Assembly (NCBI RefSeq): GCF_000633415.1
Contig: NZ_AYMV01000015.1
Coordinates: forward strand, 25,040 to 89,039
Length of the DNA stretch: 64,000 nucleotides
Direction of reading: 5' to 3'
Origin: Leucobacter sp. PH1c
GTDB lineage: Bacteria > Actinomycetota > Actinomycetes > Actinomycetales > Microbacteriaceae
Part shown: positions 53,201 through 60,157 of the stretch, one piece after another
How positions within the stretch are numbered: position 1 is the first letter of the stretch
Layout: every line of letters begins with the position of its first letter
Notes under the pieces: model-generated
Databases searched by the model: none
What the model was told of the DNA's origin: nothing
The model's input: the letters and a program-made list of their open reading frames with translations, nothing else
Program-made: the position numbers and the translations under genes

Positions 53201-53934
53201 ACCCGAGCACCGACCCGGGCACTGACCCCGGCACGGATCCGGGTACGGACCCGGGTGCTGATCCGGGTGCTGATCCGGGCACGGACCCGGGCACGGACCC
53301 GAGCACGGACCCGCGCGTCGATCCGGGCACGGATCCGGGTACGGACCCCGCGACGGATCCGGCGACGGACCCGGGCACCGATCCGGCGACCGATCCCGGT
53401 ACGGATCCGGCAACGGACCCCGGCACCGATCCGGCGACCGATCCCAGCACCGATCCCAGCACCGACCCGGGTGGGAACCCTCCCGGTGGGAAGACCGCGA
53501 CCCTGACGGCGACGCCGGGGACGGTGGCTCCCGGTGACACGGTCACGCTGAGCGGTACCGGCTTCCTGGGCGGCGAGAAGGTGGTCATCACCCTCCCGAC
53601 CGGCGGCACCGTGACGGTCACGGCCGACGCCAACGGAGCGTTCGTGACGAGCTGGAAGGTGCCCGCGGACTGGGCAGCGGGAACCGCTCGGTTCACCGCG
53701 CTCGGCCAGGAGAGCGGCCGCACTGCGGAAGCCTCCGTGACCGTCCAGGTCTCGGGCGGTGTTCCCGGGAAGGGCACGCCGGGGGTCCCCGGCGCGAAGT
53801 CCGGCGGTGGCCTGGCAGTGACGGGAGCCGAAGTCGGGCCCCTCGTGCTGCTGACCATCCTCAGCCTCGCAGCGGGCGCCGGAGCGCTGGTCGTCGGACG
53901 CCGTCGCAGCCGCGACGTGCGCGCCGCCGAGTAG
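50275..53934 (+). CDS. Secreted wall-anchored protein with about 130 DPG(T/A) repeats
   Basis: A 1219-residue surface protein. A signal peptide (LALGTAAAVVAASGLFAAPAAYA) precedes a domain of about 500 residues, rich in Leu/Ser/Gly/Asn, resembling actinobacterial choice-of-anchor G proteins. Residues about 548-1066 are tetrapeptide repeats DPGT/DPGA, acidic and proline-rich, likely an extended stalk. An Ig-like domain (TATPGTVAPGDTVTLSGTGF) and the C-terminal LAVTG with a hydrophobic helix and RRRSR tail follow: LAVTG is a variant sorting signal. The TTG start has AAAGG/GGTGAGG just upstream. The nearby class C sortase is 24 kb away; a housekeeping sortase is the more likely anchor. A terminator follows. 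Confidence 0.85.
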   Translation: MRQHPHEAIPPGSRFRGLALGTAAAVVAASGLFAAPAAYADTPTVTADSAAHGHWFWAEGLGLDVAGAATTLSDFPGNPTPAADPLNLSVLNGLANLQLGTVSLPVIKPNDTDPGLLRLGNLGLISSYSASSSATSSVASSGLINSDGSLNIDAASNGQYGTARLDANSLLTQIIDPSLVNTLVDEAAIGIGALGSQASSSAGTTTSEYMLSDLNVDLHSPLVGGLVTQLNTQLGTLLQPIQALLAPGGGIETVLATLVQGIDALPLVDAQLNSASIDTQPLLDTVRTTLLAEPLSNADGSVLVDLSTGTVSVDLGSLVVDRTGATSLSSLPANTEVLDGATVNAILDGVTDALTGAGPNSLLSKTVSIISTGIYDVAVNVSIEADISVNLGVTTIPLVKAPVTIAGSIGGFIGTPGKPAPVVDTSQINVAGIPVGAVLQPIISLLTGAIAPIGAALGGTVTAVLGNLQPGLMSWLSPIVSGLLTDGIGPVLRGVASITINQQVTPGDLGADSFTVRALNVSVLPNVATNGAVALQFGSASVRALADDPGTDPATEPGTDPGADPGTDPGTDPGTDPGADPGTDPGADPGTDPGADPGTDPGADPGTDPGTDPGADPGTDPGTDPGADPGTDPGTDPGADPGTDPGADPGTDPGADPGTDPGADPGTDPGADPGTDPGTDPGADPGTDPGTDPGADPGTDPGTDPGTDPGTDPGTDPGADPGTDPGTDPGTDPGTDPGTDPGTDPGTDPGTDPGTDPSTDPGTDPGTDPGTDPSTDTGVEPGTDPGTDPGTDPGTDPGTDPGTDPSTDTGVEPGTDPSTDPGTDPGTDPGTDPGTDPGTDPGADPGTDPGTDPGADPGTDPGTDPATDPGADPGTDPGADPGTDPGTDPATDPGADPGTDPGADPGTDPGTDPGADPGSDPGADPGTDPGTDPGADPGTDPGTDPGTDPGSDPGADPGTDPGTDPGADPGTDPGTDPSTDPGTDPGTDPGTDPGADPGADPGTDPGTDPSTDPRVDPGTDPGTDPATDPATDPGTDPATDPGTDPATDPGTDPATDPSTDPSTDPGGNPPGGKTATLTATPGTVAPGDTVTLSGTGFLGGEKVVITLPTGGTVTVTADANGAFVTSWKVPADWAAGTARFTALGQESGRTAEASVTVQVSGGVPGKGTPGVPGAKSGGGLAVTGAEVGPLVLLTILSLAAGAGALVVGRRRSRDVRAAE
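51916..53472 (+). repeat. 12-bp tandem repeat array (DPGT/DPGA units)
   Basis: About 130 imperfect 12-bp units built on GAT/GAC-CCG/CCC-GG(N)-(A)C(N)/GC(N) encode DPGT, with DPGA, DPAT and DPST variants and two odd stretches (TDTGVEPGTD near 52604 and 52705). Synonymous codons vary between units, which should reduce slippage while the protein repeat stays constant. Confidence 0.95.
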
Positions 53935-53950
53935 CCGCAGCACACACGGA

Positions 53951-53990
53951 AATGGTGGTCCCCGCGGGAGTAGTCGCGGGGGCCACCATT
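53951..53990 (+). terminator. Terminator after the repeat protein gene
   Basis: AATGGTGGTCCCCGCG (53951-53966) pairs with CGCGGGGGCCACCATT (53975-53990) with one G-T pair, 17 bases after the stop. Confidence 0.85.
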
Positions 53991-53993
53991 CCC

Positions 53994-53999
53994 TATGCT
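53994..53999 (+). promoter_or_regulatory. -10 box for the DUF5819-HTTM operon
   Basis: TATGCT lies 44 bases before the DUF5819 ATG, immediately after the upstream terminator. Confidence 0.45.
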
Positions 54000-54037
54000 G
54001 AGCAAGTGAAGACGTAATTGGTGCAGGGGAGCGGTCA

Positions 54038-54910
54038 ATGGCAGATCACGCGTCGAAACCCGCGGAGCGCGAAGCTCAGCAGCAGGCCGCCCGGGTGCGG
54101 ATACCCCGCGCTGCACAGATCGCGGCAGGGGTGGTGCTCCTCCTCGTCGCGGTGCACATGTTCCTCACCGCGGTCGTGAACACGCCGAACGCGGCCATCA
54201 AGTACGACGTGCTCCCCGGTGCCGTCGCAGACCAGTACGTGCGGCCGTACCTGGTGCAGGACTACAAGATCTTCGCCCCCGACCCCGCGGACACGGACCG
54301 GCAGCTCTGGGTGCGAGCCTGGGTCGCCGACGAGTCGGGGGAGAAGACGGCGACCGAGTGGATCAACGCCACGCACGTCGAGCTCTCCTCGACCTACCGG
54401 AAGACGCTCCGCAAGCAGCTCTCGATCGTGGGCGCCGAGCGCCTCATGGGGGCGTACTCGAAGCTGAACGAGGAGCACCGCGCCGTCGTCGCCGAGAACC
54501 ACCTGGGCGGCGAAGCGCTCTACGCCCTCCGCGACGCGATGCTCGCCGCCGACGACTCCGCGACCGCCGCGGTCGACGAGTTCATCCGCGCCGACAACTA
54601 CGCGACCTCGTACGCCACGCAGGTGGCCTACGCCATGTGGGGCGAGCAGGGCACCATCGAGGGCGTTCAGGTGCGCGCCGTCTACGATCCCGTGATCCGC
54701 TGGGCCGACCGCAACGACCCGGACGCGGAGCGCCCGCCATCGAAGTACACCGACCTCGGCTGGGTGCCGCCGATGGAGTGGCCCGGCCAGGACCGCGAGG
54801 CCTTCGCGCGCACCTTCCGCGCCTGGGCCGAGCAGGCCGAGCAGTCGGACCAGACCGAGGCTGGGGCCGCCCCCGAAGCCGGTGCAGCACTCGAGGAGGA
54901 AGCACGATGA
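54038..54910 (+). CDS. DUF5819 family membrane protein
   Basis: A 290-residue protein with one membrane helix near the N-terminus (AAGVVLLLVAVHMFLTAVV) and a large probably extracytoplasmic domain. KIFAPDPADTDRQLWVRAWV and TYRKTLRKQLSIVGAERLMG are conserved-looking segments that I associate with DUF5819. This family usually pairs with HTTM-domain proteins, as here (ATGA overlap at 54907-54910). Its function is unknown; it may be a partner subunit for the HTTM enzyme or carrier. GGGGAG precedes the ATG. The C-terminus is Glu/Ala-rich. Confidence 0.8.
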   Translation: MADHASKPAEREAQQQAARVRIPRAAQIAAGVVLLLVAVHMFLTAVVNTPNAAIKYDVLPGAVADQYVRPYLVQDYKIFAPDPADTDRQLWVRAWVADESGEKTATEWINATHVELSSTYRKTLRKQLSIVGAERLMGAYSKLNEEHRAVVAENHLGGEALYALRDAMLAADDSATAAVDEFIRADNYATSYATQVAYAMWGEQGTIEGVQVRAVYDPVIRWADRNDPDAERPPSKYTDLGWVPPMEWPGQDREAFARTFRAWAEQAEQSDQTEAGAAPEAGAALEEEAR

Positions 54911-56091
54911 GCGGACACCAGATGACCGCGTCCCCCACGAACATCTTCGCCCGGCTCTGGGAGTTCGTGCTGCGCTGGCTCACCGAGACCCGGCACGCGA
55001 GCCACGGCCTCGCGCTCATGCGGATCGGCTTCGGCTCGATGACCGTCGTGATCCTCGCGCTCTACCTCCCGAACCTCTCTTACTCGTTTGGGGCGGGATC
55101 ACGCTGGGGTGAGGCGCTCTTCCGCAATTCCTCGGTGAACGAGTACCTGTGGCCGATTCCGCAGCTCTTCGCGCGCGACGAGCCAGACACCCTCCTCTTC
55201 ATCAAGGTGCTCGTGCTGATGGCCGTCGCGGTGCTCTACGCGCTCGGATGGCGCATGCGCATCGTCTCGCCCGTCTTCGTGATGCTCTGGCTCGGATTCG
55301 CCGTGACGAACCCGGTGATCCTCAACACGGGCCATTACCAGACCTTCCGAATCTTCCTCCTCTTCCTGCTCCTCGCGGACACCTCCCGGTGCTGGTCGCT
55401 CGACGCGCGCCGGCGCGCGCGTCGCGGAGCCGAGGATCCTGCGCTGGGCTTCGGCCGGAACCGCCTGCCGCGCTGGGTGCCCACGCTCGCGAACAATGTC
55501 GCGGTGATCCTCATCGCGTACCAGCTCTGCATCATCTACGTCACGAGCGCGCTGTGGAAGCTCCAGGGCACCACGTGGGTGTCCGGCGTCGCCGCGTACT
55601 ACCCGCTGCAGCTCGAGGAACTCACCCTGTTCCCGTGGCTCAACCATCTCGCCTGGCAGTTCGCGCCCGCCGTGTTCGTCGCCTCCTGGCTGAGCGTCTA
55701 CGGGCAGCTCCTCTTCCCCGTGCTGCTGCTCACGCGCTGGACCCGAGTGGTCGGTCTGATCCTCGTCACCGGCATGCACGCCTCGATCGGGATCCTCCTC
55801 GCGCTGCCCTGGTTCTCCCTCGTCATGATCCTCGGCGACATGATCTTTATCCGGGAGCGGACCTGGGAGCGGGCGATCGCCTGGGTGCGCGAACGCTGGG
55901 GGCGGAGGCCGCGGGCCGCCGCGGGGCCGACGCCGTCGGCCGCCGAAGCGCCTGCCGTGACGGGCGGCGCCGAGCCGGAACCCGGTGATCCGGGCGCCGA
56001 CGGCAATGGTGCGGCCGGGCCGGCGGAGCGCGATCCGGAACGACCGGCGGAGCCGGAGCGGGCACCCGCCCACGCCCCCGCGATCCCGTGA
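54907..56091 (+). CDS. HTTM-domain membrane protein (vitamin K-dependent carboxylase-like)
   Basis: A 394-residue protein with seven or so helices. The HTTM signature region includes HASHGLALMRIGFGSMTVVI at the start, LNTGHYQTFRIFLLFLLLAD in the middle and YQLCIIYVTSALWKLQGTTW later, plus LVTGMHASIGILLALPWFSL. HTTM domains are related to vitamin K-dependent gamma-carboxylase, but bacterial members are mostly uncharacterised, and the catalytic carboxylase residues cannot be assumed. The last 80 residues are Pro/Glu/Ala-rich and probably cytoplasmic. It is translationally coupled to the DUF5819 gene. Confidence 0.88.
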   Translation: MSGHQMTASPTNIFARLWEFVLRWLTETRHASHGLALMRIGFGSMTVVILALYLPNLSYSFGAGSRWGEALFRNSSVNEYLWPIPQLFARDEPDTLLFIKVLVLMAVAVLYALGWRMRIVSPVFVMLWLGFAVTNPVILNTGHYQTFRIFLLFLLLADTSRCWSLDARRRARRGAEDPALGFGRNRLPRWVPTLANNVAVILIAYQLCIIYVTSALWKLQGTTWVSGVAAYYPLQLEELTLFPWLNHLAWQFAPAVFVASWLSVYGQLLFPVLLLTRWTRVVGLILVTGMHASIGILLALPWFSLVMILGDMIFIRERTWERAIAWVRERWGRRPRAAAGPTPSAAEAPAVTGGAEPEPGDPGADGNGAAGPAERDPERPAEPERAPAHAPAIP

Positions 56092-56130
56092 CATACTCTC
56101 GAGAGAGGGTCACACGACGGGGAGGCGATC

Positions 56131-56955
56131 ATGGGTGGACCGGAGCGGACTGCGCCGAGCGCGGCGCAGGTGATGGAGCGCAATGCGGTGACGCTGCTGG
56201 GCCCTGAGGACGGGCCCGTCATGGTGTTCGCCCACGGCTACGGCACGAACCAATCGACCTGGCGCGCCATCGCGGAGCACTTCGCCGCGGATCATCGAGT
56301 GGTGCTCTTCGACTACGTGGGATCCGGGGCCTCCGACCTCGCGGCCTACGACGAGCAGCGCTACGACTCCTATGACGGCTACGCCGCCGACCTCGTTGAG
56401 GTGCTCGACGCCGTGGACGCGCGCGATGCGGTGCTCGTCGCGCACTCCGCGAGCGGCATGATCGGCGCGCTCGCGGCGATCGCGCGCCCGGAGCTCTTCG
56501 CGCAGATCATCATGGTCTCGCCGTCGCCGCGCTACCTCGACGACGAGGGCTACGCGGGCGGCTTCACCCGGGAGGACGTGCTCGGGCTCATCGACGCGAT
56601 CGATGCGAACCAGCCGAGCTGGGCGGCATCGCTCGCGCCCGCCGTGACGGCCCGCGACGATCGGCCCGAGGTCACCGACCGCGTTCGCGAGCTCTTCGCC
56701 ACGACGCCGCAGCGGGTGGCCAAGCACTTCGCGCGGGTCGTCTTCTTCAGCGACGTGCGCAACCGGCTCCACGAGCTCACGGTGCCGAGCGTGATCCTGC
56801 AGTCGGCCGGTGACATCATCTGCCCGCCGCACATCGGTGCGTACCTGCACGAGCGGATCCCGCGCAGCCGGCTCGTGCAGCTCGAGTCCGCGGGGCACTT
56901 CGTGCACTTGACCGAACCCGAGTTGGTGGTGAGCCACATCCAGGCTGCCCTGTGA
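56131..56955 (+). CDS. RsbQ-like alpha/beta hydrolase
   Basis: A 274-residue alpha/beta-hydrolase. The oxyanion loop FAHGYGTNQSTWRAIAEHF and nucleophile elbow LVAHSASGMIGALAAI (Ser) match RsbQ and plant KAI2/D14-type hydrolases. The catalytic aspartate is in LQSAGDIICPP and the histidine in SAGHFVHLTEP. RsbQ in Bacillus partners RsbP, a PAS-domain phosphatase, to sense energy stress, probably by supplying a small-molecule ligand. Here the gene overlaps the next by four bases (GTGA at 56952-56955), and that gene begins with a PAS domain. GGGGAGG lies 5 bases before the ATG. Confidence 0.9.
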   Translation: MGGPERTAPSAAQVMERNAVTLLGPEDGPVMVFAHGYGTNQSTWRAIAEHFAADHRVVLFDYVGSGASDLAAYDEQRYDSYDGYAADLVEVLDAVDARDAVLVAHSASGMIGALAAIARPELFAQIIMVSPSPRYLDDEGYAGGFTREDVLGLIDAIDANQPSWAASLAPAVTARDDRPEVTDRVRELFATTPQRVAKHFARVVFFSDVRNRLHELTVPSVILQSAGDIICPPHIGAYLHERIPRSRLVQLESAGHFVHLTEPELVVSHIQAAL

Positions 56956-58499
56956 GCGGCGCGGTGCACCCCGCGGATGCCGGTGCGAGCGCGGCGAGCC
57001 CTGCCGAGCTCCTCGCGGAGAGCCCCGTCGCGCTGCTCGCCGTCGATCTGAACGGCGTCGTCCTCGCCGCCAATGGGGCGATGCGGCGCTGGATCGGGGG
57101 ATCCGGGGGAGGGCCAGGCGCGGGATCCGAATCCGACGCTGAGCCTGGATCCGGATCTGACGCGGCGCGGCCCGCGCGTGGCCGAAACCTGGTCGAGTGG
57201 CTCACCCCCGCCGCCCGACTGCTCTACGAGACGCGGATCGTGCCGCAGCTCGTCGAGACGGGGAGCGCCCGCGACATCGTGCTCGAACTCCGCGACGACC
57301 GGGGCGCGCGCCGCTCCGCGCTCTGCAACGCCGAGCTCCGCACCGACGCCGAGGGGCGCCGCATCGTGCGCATCGCCGCGTTCGACGCGGGCGCCCGCAT
57401 CGCCTTCGAGCGCGAGCTGCTGGGCGCGCGCCGGGAGGCCGAGCTCGCCCACGAGCGGCTGGCCGTGCTGCACAGCGCGACGAGCGCGCTCGCGGTGGCG
57501 ACCGGGCTCGACGACCTGGGCGCGGCGCTCGTCGCTGCCGCCGCGCGCGTGACCGCAGCGGCGTGGACCCGCGTGGCGCTCGTCGACCACGAGCAGCCGG
57601 CCTCGGGGTCCGGTCAGCGGAGCTGGGGATCGGCGCCCACCGAGGAGGCGCAGCTCGCGACGATCCGGTCGACGCCCGAGCAACTGGTCTGCCACGATCC
57701 CGCCGAGCTGGTCGCAGCGGCCCGCGAGGCGGACGACCCGGCGGCGGCCGAGCGCCTCGCGCGCGCCGGCGTAGAAGCCCTCGTGATCACCCCGATCGTG
57801 CAGGAGGGGGCGCCCGGCCGGGTCGTGTTCGGCGAGATCCGGTGCTGGTTCCGTCGCCCGCGCGCGCTCGACGGGCACGAGCTCGAGACGCTTCGCTCGA
57901 TCGCCGCTCAAGCCGAACGGGTGCTGGAGCACCTGCAACTGCAGGATCAGCTGCGCCACCGCGCACTGCACGACGGCCTCACCGGGCTGCCGAACCGCGC
58001 GCTGCTCACTGAGCGGCTCGACCGCGCGCTCGGCGAGGCGCAGCGCACGGGCGAGGGCTGCGCCGTGCTGTTCCTCGACCTCGACGGCTTCAAAGCGATC
58101 AACGACGGGGCGGGGCACCAGGCCGGCGACGAGGTGCTGCGCTCGGTGGCGGCCCGGCTCCGGGCGGACTCGCGCCGCACTGACACCGTCTCCCGCCTCG
58201 GCGGCGATGAGTTCGTTGTGGTCGCGGGCGGGGTCTCGGAGGACGCCGCGCTTGAACTGGCCGGGCGCATCTGCGCGACGACCCGCGCACCGCTCGAGGG
58301 CGGCGCAGCCGGGTGGCCGCTCTCGAGCAGCGTGGGCGTGGTGCACTGGGACCCGCTTCGACCGCTCGACGACGGTCGGGCTCCGGGCGGGCAGGCGCCG
58401 TCGGCCCCGGAGCTTCTGGCCGCGGCGGATGCTGCGATGTACGCGGCCAAGCGCGGGGGCAAGGACGCCGTCGTGCTGCGCCGCTGGCCGCTCGGATAA
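56952..58499 (+). CDS. PAS-GAF-GGDEF diguanylate cyclase coupled to RsbQ-like hydrolase
   Basis: A 515-residue sensor-output protein. The PAS domain covers about residues 12-140 (ESPVALLAVDLNGVVLAAN, LLYETRIVPQLVETGSARDI), in the style of RsbP partners of RsbQ. GAF-like sequence follows (about 175-310). The GGDEF domain begins LHDGLTGLPNRALLTERLDR; the active motif GGDEF is exact at 417-421 and the inhibitory site RRTD at 408-411. It should make cyclic di-GMP and be product-inhibited. No EAL domain is present. The GTG start overlaps the hydrolase stop, so both are made together. A low-complexity Gly/Ser/Pro insert sits in the PAS. Confidence 0.92.
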   Translation: MSGAVHPADAGASAASPAELLAESPVALLAVDLNGVVLAANGAMRRWIGGSGGGPGAGSESDAEPGSGSDAARPARGRNLVEWLTPAARLLYETRIVPQLVETGSARDIVLELRDDRGARRSALCNAELRTDAEGRRIVRIAAFDAGARIAFERELLGARREAELAHERLAVLHSATSALAVATGLDDLGAALVAAAARVTAAAWTRVALVDHEQPASGSGQRSWGSAPTEEAQLATIRSTPEQLVCHDPAELVAAAREADDPAAAERLARAGVEALVITPIVQEGAPGRVVFGEIRCWFRRPRALDGHELETLRSIAAQAERVLEHLQLQDQLRHRALHDGLTGLPNRALLTERLDRALGEAQRTGEGCAVLFLDLDGFKAINDGAGHQAGDEVLRSVAARLRADSRRTDTVSRLGGDEFVVVAGGVSEDAALELAGRICATTRAPLEGGAAGWPLSSSVGVVHWDPLRPLDDGRAPGGQAPSAPELLAAADAAMYAAKRGGKDAVVLRRWPLG

Positions 58500-58568
58500 G
58501 CGCCTCGAGCGCTGGTTTCTCACGTCGCCCTCCCTGGGTTCTCCTGGGAATCTGGGAAGTCCCGGGAA

Positions 58569-58616
58569 CGGGGAATCCCCAGTCCCTAGGGTTGAAGCAA
58601 AGGTTGTCGCTTCAAC
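58569..58616. promoter_or_regulatory. Inverted repeats in the doxX promoter
   Basis: GTTGAAGC (58591-58598) and GCTTCAAC (58609-58616) are perfect 8-bp arms 10 bases apart; a -10-like TAGGGT overlaps the first arm. GGGGAATCCCC (near 58570-58580) is a second short palindrome. MarR-like repressors use similar TTGAAGC-type dyads, but none is encoded nearby. Confidence 0.45.
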
Positions 58617-58629
58617 TAAAGGATGGAAT

Positions 58630-59085
58630 ATGACTACTTCGACCCTGCTTCCCGATACCCGAACGGCCTGGGGGCTCCTCCTGCTGCGCGTCGTCGCCGG
58701 CGGCATTTTCGCGGCGCACGGCCTCCAGAAGCTGCTCGAGTTCACGCTCGCGGGGACAACGGCATCGTTTGAAGCGATGGGGGTGCCCGCGGCGGTGATC
58801 GTGGCTCCCGCCGTTGCGCTGCTCGAAACCTTCGGAGGTGTGCTGCTCGTGATCGGGGGCTTCACGCGAACGGTCGGCCTGCTCCTCGCGCTCGACATGG
58901 TGGGTGCGCTCGTGCTGGTGCACGCCTCGGCCGGCCTGTGGGTCGACGGCGGCGGCTTCGAGTTCGTCGCGGTGCTGGGGGCCGCAGCGCTCGCGCTTGC
59001 GCTGACCGGACCCGGCCGAATCTCGATCGATGCGCTGCTCTCGAAGCGGACTGCGCGCATCCGAGAGGCCCGGCCCGCGCGGTAG
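58630..59085 (+). CDS. DoxX family membrane protein
   Basis: A 151-residue protein with four helices. RVVAGGIFAAHGLQKLLEF is the DoxX-type N-terminal helix, and TFGGVLLVIGGFTRTVGLLL follows in the second region. Family members are linked to thiol or redox stress in some actinobacteria, but the biochemical role is uncertain. AAAGGA lies 6 bases before the ATG. The operator-like dyad in the leader suggests induction by a repressor. It stands alone; no redox partner adjoins it. Confidence 0.88.
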   Translation: MTTSTLLPDTRTAWGLLLLRVVAGGIFAAHGLQKLLEFTLAGTTASFEAMGVPAAVIVAPAVALLETFGGVLLVIGGFTRTVGLLLALDMVGALVLVHASAGLWVDGGGFEFVAVLGAAALALALTGPGRISIDALLSKRTARIREARPAR

Positions 59086-59142
59086 CTTCCGCGGCGAGGG
59101 AGACGGCGCCCCCGGGGTGCCGTGACTGGGCGGGGGCAATAC

Positions 59143-59210
59143 TCTCGGAGAAATCTGCGATCTCGGAGAAACTGCGGGCGCCGGCTCCGAGATTGTGGAT
59201 TTCTCCGAGA
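59143..59210. repeat. Nested inverted repeats of TCTCGGAGAAA
   Basis: TCTCGGAGAAA occurs at 59143-59153 and 59161-59171; its complement TTTCTCCGAGA is at 59200-59210 and ATCTCGGAG/CTCCGAGAT pairs 59160-59168 with 59185-59193. Four copies in 68 bp in two orientations, between doxX and the tRNA terminator, form a possible hairpin set or a cluster of regulator sites. Confidence 0.6.
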
Positions 59211-59253
59211 AGAGGGGTGTGTGTGCGTGCGATCCACGCGGTGCGCGCACACG

Positions 59254-59284
59254 AAAAAGGCTCCCACCGCGAACGGTGGGAGCC
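59254..59284 (-). terminator. Terminator of the tRNA-Arg gene
   Basis: Read leftwards, GGCTCCCACCG (complement of 59274-59284) pairs with the complement of 59259-59269 around loop TTCG, followed by TTTTT (59254-59258). It starts 7 bases after the tRNA 3' end. Confidence 0.9.
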
Positions 59285-59290
59285 AAGCTG

Positions 59291-59364
59291 CGCGCCCCGA
59301 GGGATTCGAACCCCCGACCTTCTGATCCGTAGTCAGATGCTCTATCCAGCTGAGCTAGGGGCGC
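59291..59364 (-). tRNA. tRNA-Arg (anticodon ACG)
   Basis: On the minus strand GCGCCCC pairs with GGGGCGC at the ends of the acceptor stem; the discriminator is G and CCA is not encoded. The D-arm GCTCAGCTGGATAGAGC, anticodon loop CTACGGA with anticodon ACG (complement of 59328-59330) and T-loop GGTTCGAATCC are intact. Confidence 0.97.
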
Positions 59365-59505
59365 ACGTTGGTGACCCAACTCGGTAAACATTACACGAGG
59401 CTCCGGGGAAACGAAAATTCAGGTGTGCATCCCGGGCGTGTGGCGGGTGTCGCGCGCACCCACCCCAGGCCAGCCCGGCCAGCCGGGCACGGTACCCTGG
59501 TCTGC

Positions 59506-60075
59506 GTGCCTGAGAACACCACGATGCCCGCCGCCGCCCCGATGACGCCCGCCGCTGAGCCGCAGCTCGCCCGCGCCGAGTCGCTGATCCTCGAGGTGCC
59601 CGATTACCCGGCAGCCGGGATCCTGTTCCGGGACATCACCCCGCTGCTCGCGGACGGCCCCGCGTTCCGCGCCACCGTGGACGCGCTCATCGCGCCGTTC
59701 GCCGGCACCTTCGACGTGGTCGCCGGGCTCGAGGCCCGCGGCTTCCTCTTCGCGAGCGCCGCGGCCTACGCGAGCGGGGCCGGCCTCATGCCGATTCGCA
59801 AGGCGGGCAAGCTGCCCCGCCCGGCCGCCAAGATCGACTACTCGCTCGAGTACGGCGTCGCCGTGGTCGAGGCGCACGCGGACTTCCCGCGCGGCTCCCG
59901 CGTGCTCCTCATCGACGACGTGCTGGCCACGGGCGGCACGCTGGTCGCCGCGCACTCGCTGATGCGCGAGCTCGGCTACGAGGTGGCGGGCACCTCGGTG
60001 CTGTTCGAGATCGAGGATCTCGGCGGGCGGGACGCGCTCAACGACCCGAAGCTGCACACCGTTTTCCACAGCTGA
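59506..60075 (+). CDS. apt: Adenine phosphoribosyltransferase
   Basis: A 189-residue purine-salvage enzyme that makes AMP from adenine and PRPP. The conserved PRPP loop is VLLIDDVLATGGTL; FRDITPLLADG and GLEARGFLFASAAAY are Apt landmarks. The GTG at 59506 lies 7 bases after TACCCT and has no ribosome-binding site, suggesting a leaderless mRNA; the ATG six codons later is the alternative. The N-terminal 20 or so residues (Ala/Pro-rich) are not conserved. It is flanked by the tRNA-Arg and the acyl-CoA synthetase gene. Confidence 0.95.
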   Translation: MPENTTMPAAAPMTPAAEPQLARAESLILEVPDYPAAGILFRDITPLLADGPAFRATVDALIAPFAGTFDVVAGLEARGFLFASAAAYASGAGLMPIRKAGKLPRPAAKIDYSLEYGVAVVEAHADFPRGSRVLLIDDVLATGGTLVAAHSLMRELGYEVAGTSVLFEIEDLGGRDALNDPKLHTVFHS

Positions 60076-60157
60076 GCCAGCTGCGCGCGACCCGGCGCGC
60101 GACCCCGCGCCCGGCCGCATGCGGGATCGCGGCCCCGGTCGGTGGAGAATAGACCCC

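Noticed and set aside
51916..53472. Repeat array as a CRISPR
   Set aside because: Units are contiguous 12-bp codon repeats without spacers and lie inside a coding frame.
51777..54116. Long minus-strand reading frame of VPGS repeats (779 residues)
   Set aside because: It is the antisense of the DPGT repeat array. Repeats of 12 bp without stops stay open in several frames; only the plus frame has a signal peptide, an Ig domain and an anchor.
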